Positions 1 to 5,099 of a DNA stretch of 6,574 bases are shown here, piece by piece (the first letter of the stretch is position 1; every line of letters starts with the position of its first letter). The translations under genes and the position numbers were made by a program. The DNA is from Syntrophaceae bacterium UBA4059 (GTDB lineage Bacteria > Desulfobacterota > Syntrophia > Syntrophales > Smithellaceae). The DNA lies in NCBI GenBank assembly GCA_002382045.1, contig DFZJ01000211.1, forward strand, positions 1-6,574, given 5' to 3'. The notes below the pieces were generated by a model that was given only the letters and a program-made list of their open reading frames with translations, ran no database searches and was not told where the DNA came from.

Positions 1-6
1 CTTCTT

Positions 7-291
7 TTACAGATTATCCCAATCGTTGCCTGGTGAGGCGAAATCCTTAAGCTGATCCCGTCTTTTCTTGTGCTGGAGCTTTTTCAACGCTTTTGCTTCG
101 ATTTGACGGATGCGTTCGCGGGTTACCCCCATCATGTCACCGACTTCTTCAAGCGTGAAAGGTCCGTAATTACAGGCAACCCAGGTGCAGTTTAAGAACG
201 CTTCGTTTTTAAGACGCCATTCACAGGTGGTGTCCGTGCAGATTTCCGCTATTAAATTTCCTTTTTTCTTACAAATATAAACGTTAATCAT
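7..291 (-). CDS. Small cysteine-rich protein with sigma-70 region 4 helix-turn-helix
   Basis: This is a complete 94-residue protein. Residues about 44–74 closely resemble region 4.2 of primary sigma factors: a FTLEEVG first helix, the turn MGVTRERIRQIE, then KALKKLQ. Known family role: this element contacts the -35 promoter box. Regions 2 and 3 are absent, so it cannot be a complete sigma factor and is more likely a stand-alone DNA-binding or RNA-polymerase-interacting regulator (inference). The N-terminal half has five cysteines (C7, C18, C23, C35, C40), two pairs spaced C-x4-C, which could bind metal or respond to redox state. The tail is basic, then acidic. The start has an AAGGG ribosome-binding site at 300–304, 8 bases upstream. 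It lies 89 bases downstream of the reductase gene on the same strand. It may be co-transcribed or use its own weak promoter; the best match, TTTCAT-N17-TAGTAT at 342–370, is poor. The exact function is unknown. Confidence 0.85.
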   Translation of the reverse strand: MINVYICKKKGNLIAEICTDTTCEWRLKNEAFLNCTWVACNYGPFTLEEVGDMMGVTRERIRQIEAKALKKLQHKKRRDQLKDFASPGNDWDNL

Positions 292-380
292 TAAATGATC
301 CCTTCGTCATGTTAAATCGGCCAAAACTTACGGCTGCTTAAATACTATGTTAAATGGTCAGTGCATGAAAGAAAGAAAAT

Positions 381-713
381 TTAAAAAAATATTTTTTCCG
401 GTGGCCGTCTTTCCGGAACATACGGGTGAGGAATCTTATCATCATTCCAGTCCCCGGCAACATACAAGTTGCAATAGCAACTTCCGTATTCTTTTACATC
501 TTCAGCCCGGTAAACGCAAGGGCACATGATGTCCCGGTCTTTTTCCCGATCACCCGATGCCAGACGGCAGGGGCATGACGTGTAACCGTAACGCTCCTTG
601 TTGACCAGTAGATCCTGGAGAATGGAAAGGACCCACACTTTGTCTTTGTTGAAGAAATACCCCTTGGGTTCCTGGGCTTTTTTTAACAAATCATATAGTT
701 CATTCGCCGTCAT
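381..713 (-). CDS. Ferredoxin:thioredoxin reductase catalytic subunit homologue
   Basis: The protein has 110 residues, close to the usual size of the catalytic (beta) chain of ferredoxin:thioredoxin reductase. It shows the family's cysteine layout: CPC at 47–49, CPC at 64–66 and CYC at 79–81. In characterised enzymes these six cysteines form one [4Fe-4S] cluster and a nearby redox-active disulfide that passes electrons from ferredoxin to a thioredoxin-fold partner. Two differences are visible: the plant/cyanobacterial CHC motif is CYC here, replacing the active-site histidine by tyrosine, and the spacings are 14 and 12 rather than 16 and 8. No gene for the variable (alpha) subunit is present. 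The start codon overlaps the stop of the upstream glutaredoxin gene by one base (TAATG), so the two are probably translationally coupled. The upstream protein is then a natural candidate redox partner (inference). The family call is firm; the physiological substrate is unknown. Confidence 0.87.
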   Translation of the reverse strand: MTANELYDLLKKAQEPKGYFFNKDKVWVLSILQDLLVNKERYGYTSCPCRLASGDREKDRDIMCPCVYRAEDVKEYGSCYCNLYVAGDWNDDKIPHPYVPERRPPEKIFF

Positions 714-964
714 TAAATTTCCAACGCCTCTTTAATGTCCTGTTCTTTAAAGCCGATAATAATTTTATCGCCAATGATGATGGTTGGAAAAGAACGATGC
801 GGGTTGTATTGTGCAACCTCATTTAACGCAGCCTCCCTGGCTGCACCCTGCAGTAAATCGACATCCGTTGCATCAAATGCAACGTTGTTTTCATTGAAAA
901 ATTTTTTTGCCGCTTTACAATGACTGCAGGTGCTTAAAGTGTATATTTTAATTTTTACGGGCAT
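713..964 (-). CDS. Glutaredoxin-like / small thioredoxin-fold redox protein
   Basis: This is an 83-residue single-domain thioredoxin-fold protein, typical of short glutaredoxins and NrdH-type redoxins. After a first beta strand (KIKIYTL) comes the active-site motif C13-S-H-C16, then a basic helix. The cis-proline segment is SFPTIIIGD (P60), followed by the closing strand and helix, IIGFKEQDIKEAL. The CSHC motif is not the classic CPYC. The two cysteines should allow dithiol–disulfide exchange with cytosolic proteins. A strong AGGAGG ribosome-binding site at 972–977 lies 7 bases before the ATG and supports this start. It is the first gene of the leftward unit. The iron-sulfur disulfide reductase homologue immediately downstream is the likely source of its electrons, in place of glutathione or an NADPH-dependent reductase (inference from coupling only). 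Confidence 0.9.
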   Translation of the reverse strand: MPVKIKIYTLSTCSHCKAAKKFFNENNVAFDATDVDLLQGAAREAALNEVAQYNPHRSFPTIIIGDKIIIGFKEQDIKEALEI

Positions 965-989
965 GGGAAAGCCTCCTGGATTTTTGTGA

Positions 990-1019
990 CTTATATATGT
1001 TTTTGGGCGATGATGTCAA
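990..1019 (-). promoter_or_regulatory. Putative sigma-70 promoter of the glutaredoxin–reductase genes
   Basis: On the minus strand there is a perfect -35 box TTGACA (1014–1019). It is followed by TATAAG (990–995, 18-base spacing) or the overlapping TATATA (992–997, 16-base spacing). Transcription would begin near 983, giving a leader of about 20 bases that contains the AGGAGG ribosome-binding site. This is the best promoter match in the window. Confidence 0.65.
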
Positions 1020-1029
1020 GTTGATAGTC

Positions 1030-1039
1030 ATGAATTCAT
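1030..1039. repeat. 10-bp perfect palindrome between divergent promoters (possible operator)
   Basis: ATGAATTCAT reads the same on both strands and lies between the two outward-facing putative -35 boxes. The 8-mer AATTCATA that starts inside it (1033–1040) recurs in direct orientation at 1069–1076, next to the rightward -10 region. This could be a regulator-binding site, but a 10-bp palindrome can arise by chance in an AT-rich spacer of this size. Confidence 0.25.
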
Positions 1040-1053
1040 AAGGTAAAGATTTA

Positions 1054-1082
1054 TTGACAAGAACCCTCAATTCATATATCAA
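1054..1082 (+). promoter_or_regulatory. Putative promoter of the psd–pssA–rsmD–coaD gene string
   Basis: A perfect TTGACA (1054–1059) is followed after 17 bases by TATCAA (1077–1082, four of six consensus bases). An alternative TATATC lies at 1075–1080 with 15-base spacing. It is 34 bases upstream of the psd start codon and is the only convincing promoter before the rightward genes. Confidence 0.45.
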
Positions 1083-1115
1083 CAAAACCTCACTTAAGGA
1101 AAGATAAAATACTGT

Positions 1116-1757
1116 ATGAAACATAATAGTATTATCGCTTACGAAGGTTTTCCCTTTATCATCCTTTCCCTTGTTTTCACGGTCTTTGCAGCTTTTTTCG
1201 GCATCCCGTGGCTGACACTTTCTTTAGCCGCAATAACGATCTTCATGATCTGTTTTTTCCGCAATCCGGAAAGAACTTTTCAAGACGAAGATAAACTGGT
1301 TATCTGCCCTGCCGACGGAAAAGTGATCGGAATAGAAGAAGTTGATCTTCAGGGCACGATCACAGGCCGGTTTAAAAAAATAAGTATTTTCATGAATGTC
1401 TTTAATGTCCATGTGAACCGTTTCCCGTATGGCGGGGTCATCGAGAAGATTCAATACCATAAGGGCAAGTTCCTGTCGGCCAATCTGGATAAGGCATCAG
1501 CGGAAAACGAACGCAATGAGGTGTTGATCCGCACCAAAGACGGCCGTGCGATTTGGACGGTGCAGATTGCCGGACTCATTGCCCGGAGAATTGTTTGCTG
1601 GACTTCTGAGGGCGCTGCGGTCAATAAAGGCGAGCGATTCGGCTTGATTCGCTTTGGTTCCCGCGTTGAAGTATTTTTACCTGCTGATTCCCGAATAATT
1701 GTGAACCTGAATGACAAAGTCCGGGCCGGACAAACACCCTTGGGATACCTGCCATGA
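1116..1757 (+). CDS. psd: Phosphatidylserine decarboxylase, short (PSD-A) form
   Basis: Converts phosphatidylserine to phosphatidylethanolamine and CO2 at the cytoplasmic membrane. The 213-residue length fits the short PSD-A family rather than the longer E. coli type. Residues about 9–48 form two hydrophobic segments that anchor the N terminus. The conserved core follows: CPADGK (D67), a FNVHVNR segment (H99), IAGLIARRIVCW, and the self-cleavage site in IRFGSRVEV. By family knowledge the precursor is cut between G181 and S182; the serine becomes the pyruvoyl cofactor of the small alpha chain, with an Asp/His/Ser set (here probably D67, H99, S182) driving cleavage. All of these residues are present, so the enzyme should be active. 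The ribosome-binding site AAGGA (1096–1100) is rather far, 15 bases, from the ATG. The stop overlaps the pssA start (ATGA), coupling it to the enzyme that makes its substrate. Confidence 0.96.
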   Translation: MKHNSIIAYEGFPFIILSLVFTVFAAFFGIPWLTLSLAAITIFMICFFRNPERTFQDEDKLVICPADGKVIGIEEVDLQGTITGRFKKISIFMNVFNVHVNRFPYGGVIEKIQYHKGKFLSANLDKASAENERNEVLIRTKDGRAIWTVQIAGLIARRIVCWTSEGAAVNKGERFGLIRFGSRVEVFLPADSRIIVNLNDKVRAGQTPLGYLP

Positions 1758-2542
1758 ATAAACAACGTCAAATCAGAAATATGCGCATTAAAAAAGGTAT
1801 TTATATTTTGCCGAACCTTTTTACAACCGCCAGCTTGTTTATGGGATTTTATTCCATTATTGCGTCCGTTCAGGAAAAGTTTTTTCTGGCGGCCGTTGCC
1901 ATCATCCTGTCGCTGATTTTTGACGGATTGGATGGAAGAATAGCCCGAATGACCAATACAACCAGTAAATTTGGCGCAGAATATGATTCTCTGGCGGATC
2001 TGATTGCTTTCGGTGTTGCGCCGGCCCTGTTGGCTTATATCTGGGCCATGTCTTTTGACGGTAAACCGGGCTGGATGGCCGGTTTTCTTTTTGTGGCCTG
2101 TGGCGCCTTGCGACTGGCGCGCTTTAATATTCAAATCGGTCTGATCGACAGTAAATATTTCAACGGATTGCCTATCCCCGCCGCGGCGTGCGTCATTGCC
2201 ACGACCGTGATTTTTTTCGATCACATCGGTATTGAAGGAACACTTCGTGATCCTTTTTACATGATTATGATTCTGGTCGTTATTCTGGCGCTTCTGATGG
2301 TCAGTAATATTAAATATTACAGCTTTAAGAACATGAATCTCCGCTCGCGGATGCCCTTTAAAATATTACTGGTTGCCATAGGCATTTTCCTCATCTTTTA
2401 TTACAAACCGGAAATTATGGCTTTTGTTATGATGGTTGGTTATGCGCTGTCCGGTCCCATCTGGTGGGCTTTTAAATTGATTCAGAAAACACGCCGGAAA
2501 GATTTGACAAATAGTGAAGAGCCCCGGCAGGATAACCAATGA
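1754..2542 (+). CDS. pssA: CDP-diacylglycerol–serine O-phosphatidyltransferase (phosphatidylserine synthase)
   Basis: Makes phosphatidylserine from CDP-diacylglycerol and L-serine in the membrane, the step before Psd. The complete CDP-alcohol phosphotransferase signature D-x2-DG-x2-AR-x8-G-x3-D-x3-D is present at D57, D60-G61, A64-R65, G74, D78 and D82. These acidic residues bind the metal ions and D82 is expected to act as the base. The 262 residues contain several hydrophobic segments (about 20–38, 43–56, 84–99, 107–122, 142–156, 168–184, 202–216 and 221–240), as expected for the Bacillus-type membrane PssA and unlike the E. coli peripheral enzyme. The basic N terminus and polar, charged C-terminal tail probably face the cytoplasm. 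The ATG overlaps the psd stop by four bases. This psd–pssA order is common in bacteria with the short decarboxylase. Confidence 0.96.
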   Translation: MNKQRQIRNMRIKKGIYILPNLFTTASLFMGFYSIIASVQEKFFLAAVAIILSLIFDGLDGRIARMTNTTSKFGAEYDSLADLIAFGVAPALLAYIWAMSFDGKPGWMAGFLFVACGALRLARFNIQIGLIDSKYFNGLPIPAAACVIATTVIFFDHIGIEGTLRDPFYMIMILVVILALLMVSNIKYYSFKNMNLRSRMPFKILLVAIGIFLIFYYKPEIMAFVMMVGYALSGPIWWAFKLIQKTRRKDLTNSEEPRQDNQ

Positions 2543-2568
2543 GAACGGTTTATTAATTCCAAAGTGAT

Positions 2569-3126
2569 ATGATGAGAATTTCCGGAGGTGAAGCAAAAGG
2601 AAGGGCGCTCAAATTTCCTTCCCGATCAACGCAAAGGCCCACAACTGATTTTTTAAGAGAAGCTCTTTTTAATTTATTGGGATCACCTGCGGATCAATTT
2701 GTTCTGGATTTATTTGCCGGATCCGGATCAGTGGGATTGGAGGCCGCCAGTCGTCAAGCGAAAAAAGTGGCTTTTGTTGAAAAAAGCAAATATCTTTCCG
2801 AAATTATTCATGAAAATGTTTCATTATGCGGCTATTCGGAACAATGCCAGGTCATCCATGCCGATGTTCGATCGGCCCTGCGTGATCTTTATGGGGAAAA
2901 TTGCAGATTTGATGTGATATTTGCTGATCCTCCCTATCATCAGGGGTTTATCGGAAAAACGCTCAGTGCGTTGAATGAATATCCTGTTTTACAAAAAGAA
3001 GGTATTATTGTTTTTCAACATTCTGTTCGCGAACCAATAAAAACGCTGCCGGATGGATGGTCTGTGGCGGATCAGAGAAAATACGGCGACAATTTATTAA
3101 CTTTTATCAGGGTGGAAAGTGCATGA
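2569..3126 (+). CDS. rsmD: 16S rRNA (guanine-966-N2)-methyltransferase
   Basis: An S-adenosylmethionine-dependent methyltransferase that modifies G966 (E. coli numbering) of 16S rRNA during small-subunit assembly. The 185 residues show the RsmD hallmarks in order: an N-terminal RISGGEAKGR segment, RPTTDFLREALFN at about 23–35, the SAM-binding motif DLFAGSGSVGLEA at 47–59, the acidic end of the next strand (VEKS), the catalytic-loop DPPY at 120–123, and the C-terminal KYGDNLLTF. Two adjacent ATGs at 2569 and 2572 could start it. The weak AAGTGA ribosome-binding site (2562–2567) is better spaced for 2572, which also gives the family-typical MRISGG start, so the true protein may be 184 residues. 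It lies 26 bases after pssA and its stop overlaps the coaD start (ATGA). The rsmD–coaD pairing is widespread in bacteria and supports both calls. Confidence 0.95.
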   Translation: MMRISGGEAKGRALKFPSRSTQRPTTDFLREALFNLLGSPADQFVLDLFAGSGSVGLEAASRQAKKVAFVEKSKYLSEIIHENVSLCGYSEQCQVIHADVRSALRDLYGENCRFDVIFADPPYHQGFIGKTLSALNEYPVLQKEGIIVFQHSVREPIKTLPDGWSVADQRKYGDNLLTFIRVESA

Positions 3127-3638
3127 CGCAGGAGAAATTTGAGAGCAAAGTTGCGATATACCCGGGCTCGTTTGATCCGATTACCAACGGCCACGTGGAT
3201 ATTATTAAAAGGGGCAACAGAATCTTTGATGAAATTATTGTTCTGGTCGCCAATAACCCGAGGAAAACATCGCTGTTTTCAGTAGAAGAGCGGTGTCAGT
3301 TTATCCGGGAAATATTTCAAAATTACGAGAGAATTCAAGTGGATTCTCATGACGGCCTGCTCATCGATTATCTCAAAAGCTCCGGCGCCAGTACGATCTT
3401 GCGGGGCATGCGTGCTCTTTCCGATTTTGAATATGAATTTCAAATGGCTCTGATGAACCGCCGACAGACAAAAAATATCGAGACGGTCTTTCTCATGAGT
3501 GGATTCAGGTGGTTTTACACCAGCTCCAACCTCATCAAGGAAGTGGCCAGTCTGGGCGGATCAGTTAAGGGTCTTGTCCCGGAAAATGTGCATCAAAAAT
3601 TGATGGAAAAATATAATACCAACATTAACAGGAAGTAG
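3123..3638 (+). CDS. coaD: Phosphopantetheine adenylyltransferase
   Basis: Catalyses the penultimate step of coenzyme A synthesis, joining 4'-phosphopantetheine and ATP to give dephospho-CoA and pyrophosphate in the cytosol. The start chosen here gives 171 residues, near the usual 160–165 plus a short N-terminal extension. The nucleotidyltransferase signature YPGSFDPITNGH (T21-x-G-H24, the T/HxGH motif) is intact. Also present are the NNPRK loop (K48), RGMR at 94–97, the EYEFQMALMNR segment and the second ATP-binding motif TSSNLIKEVA (133–142), followed by PENVHQKL as in E. coli CoaD. An in-frame ATG at 3057 would add 22 residues, but it lies well inside rsmD and has no family match. The ATG at 3123 has a GGTGGA-like ribosome-binding site and overlaps the rsmD stop by four bases. 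I see nothing missing for activity. Confidence 0.96.
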   Translation: MTQEKFESKVAIYPGSFDPITNGHVDIIKRGNRIFDEIIVLVANNPRKTSLFSVEERCQFIREIFQNYERIQVDSHDGLLIDYLKSSGASTILRGMRALSDFEYEFQMALMNRRQTKNIETVFLMSGFRWFYTSSNLIKEVASLGGSVKGLVPENVHQKLMEKYNTNINRK

Positions 3639-3655
3639 CAGGAAGGAAGGGTAAA

Positions 3656-5059
3656 ATGGGAGGTCTCTTTGGAGTAGTGGCACAAGACAGTTGTGTTCAG
3701 ACACTCTTTTATGGAACGGACTATCACTCTCATCTGGGGACAGAGCACGGGGGAATGGCCGTTTTTGGCGCCAAAGGTTTTTATAATACTATTCATGGCA
3801 TATCTCAGGCCCAATTTAAATCGCGATTTGTGGATGATTATAAAAAGATGGAGGGGCACACAGGGATTGGCGCTATTGACGACGAGTCCCCGCAACCGCT
3901 GATTTTCCGTTCCAAGTTTGGTATTTATGCGGTGGTGGCCACAGGCTTGATCACCAATAAAAATGAACTGGTCGGCGAACTGCTCAATGAAGGCGCCTCC
4001 TTTACGGAAATGGCCGGAGGCGGCGTTAACAACGCGGAAATTGTCGCTTCCCTGATTAATCGCGGAGATAATATTGTCGAAGGCATTGCCTCCATGCGGG
4101 GTATTATCGAAGGGTCGATCTGTGTTTTAGTCCTGACACCGGAAGGTATTTATGCCGCCCGGGACAAGGTTGGTCGTTTTCCCCTGGCGCTGGGTCAGAG
4201 CAAGGACATCAGCAAGAAGTCCTATGTCGTTGCCACTGAAGCAAGCTCTTTTGAAAATCTTGGTTATGAATTGAAAAGGTTTCTGGGACCGGGGGAAATT
4301 GCCCTGCTGTCCACCGACGGCATCAAACAACTCAAGCCGGAGGGAAGCCAGAAGAAGATCTGTTCGTTTTTGTGGATTTATACGGGCTCACCTTCCTCCA
4401 CCTATGATGGCGTCAGCGTGGAGCGGACCCGGGAACGCTGTGGCAGTTATTTAGCCAAGCGCGATGACGTTCAGGCGGATTTTGTCGCCGGTGTCCCCGA
4501 TTCCGGCGTTGGTCACGCCATCGGCTACGCGATGGAATCCGGCATTCCTTACCGGCGTCCTCTGGTAAAGTACACACCCGGTTATGGTCGAAGCTACACG
4601 CCTCCCACACAGGAAATTCGCGATCTGGTCGCGACCATGAAACTTTCCGCCGTCCGCGAAGTGATCAACGGCAACCGGATGATTATCTGTGACGACTCCA
4701 TTGTTCGGGGCACACAGTTAAAAAATTTAACGGTTAAAAAATTATGGGATAATGGCGCGAAGGAAATCCATATTCGGCCCGCCTGTCCGCCGCTGATGTT
4801 TCCCTGCATTTATGCGTCTTCAACCAGAACGACGGCTGAACTGGCCTGCCATAAAGCCATGCGCGCGCTCGAAGGGAAAGTTGTTGAAGATCCATCTGAT
4901 TATCTCGACACGGCATCATCAAAGCATGCGAAAATGATTGACTGGATCCGGCGTGATATCAATGTGACGTCTTTGAAATATATGACCATAGAAGATATGA
5001 TTGAGGCGATTGGTCTGCCTGCGGATCAGCTTTGTCTCCATTGCTGGCTGGGAAGATAA
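3656..5059 (+). CDS. PurF-family amidophosphoribosyltransferase homologue with degenerate glutaminase domain
   Basis: The 467 residues match PurF (glutamine–PRPP amidotransferase, first step of purine synthesis) end to end. The C-terminal phosphoribosyltransferase half is intact: the PRPP loop MIICDDSIVRGT (342–353), the YGRSYTPPTQE flexible-loop region (310–320) and CPPLMFPC (377–384). Four cysteines match the [4Fe-4S] ligands of Bacillus-type PurF: C236, C384, C460 and C463. The N-terminal Ntn-hydrolase half is abnormal. PurF needs Cys as first mature residue (MCGI); here it is MGGLFG. The HRGQ equivalent is HLGT (26–29), the RYST segment is GIGA (70–73), the NGN loop is TGL (96–98), and the usual Asp near residue 125 is Asn. 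Glutamine hydrolysis is therefore unlikely; the protein may use free ammonia, receive it from a partner, or do something else (inference). The ATG has a GGAAGGAAGG ribosome-binding site, and no cysteine is encoded in frame between it and the upstream stop at 3626. It lies 17 bases after coaD. Confidence 0.88.
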   Translation: MGGLFGVVAQDSCVQTLFYGTDYHSHLGTEHGGMAVFGAKGFYNTIHGISQAQFKSRFVDDYKKMEGHTGIGAIDDESPQPLIFRSKFGIYAVVATGLITNKNELVGELLNEGASFTEMAGGGVNNAEIVASLINRGDNIVEGIASMRGIIEGSICVLVLTPEGIYAARDKVGRFPLALGQSKDISKKSYVVATEASSFENLGYELKRFLGPGEIALLSTDGIKQLKPEGSQKKICSFLWIYTGSPSSTYDGVSVERTRERCGSYLAKRDDVQADFVAGVPDSGVGHAIGYAMESGIPYRRPLVKYTPGYGRSYTPPTQEIRDLVATMKLSAVREVINGNRMIICDDSIVRGTQLKNLTVKKLWDNGAKEIHIRPACPPLMFPCIYASSTRTTAELACHKAMRALEGKVVEDPSDYLDTASSKHAKMIDWIRRDINVTSLKYMTIEDMIEAIGLPADQLCLHCWLGR

Positions 5060-5099
5060 TCCCCGACAGTCCTGGTAACTTTCAAGTGAGGTAAGGCTT

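Noticed and set aside
370..407. AT-rich stretch with A and T runs at the end of the reductase gene, considered as a terminator
   Set aside because: The runs can pair weakly but there is no GC-rich stem followed by a T tract in the right orientation, and much of the stretch is coding (the C-terminal EKIFF codons).
347..529. Plus-strand 60-codon frame opposite the reductase gene
   Set aside because: It overlaps the end of the well-supported minus-strand gene, has no clear ribosome-binding site, and its translation shows no domain.
1451..2224. Open frame of 257 codons on the minus strand opposite psd/pssA
   Set aside because: Its translation is rich in Arg, Gln, Asn and Lys with no recognisable domain, and it lies opposite two convincingly identified genes; it is a mirror of their codon pattern.
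3057..3122. Longer CoaD beginning at the ATG at 3057
   Set aside because: The 22 extra residues overlap the conserved end of rsmD and do not match the CoaD family; the ATG at 3123 has the four-base overlap and upstream purine-rich site expected.
3508..3523. Small hairpin-like inverted repeat (GGTG/CACC) inside coaD
   Set aside because: The stem is only four bases, lies inside conserved coding sequence for the second ATP-binding motif region, and has no T tract.
3626..3658. Possibility that the missing PurF cysteine reflects a wrong start codon
   Set aside because: In the purF-homologue frame an in-frame TAA lies at 3626–3628, and the nine codons between it and the ATG encode no cysteine and contain no ATG, GTG or TTG. 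The ATG has a strong ribosome-binding site, and the other glutaminase residues are also lost, so the absence of the cysteine is not just a start-site error.
5060..5099. Gap between the purF homologue and ispG, checked for a terminator or promoter
   Set aside because: No stem-loop with a T run and no convincing -35/-10 pair is visible in these 40 bases; only the ispG ribosome-binding region is recognisable.
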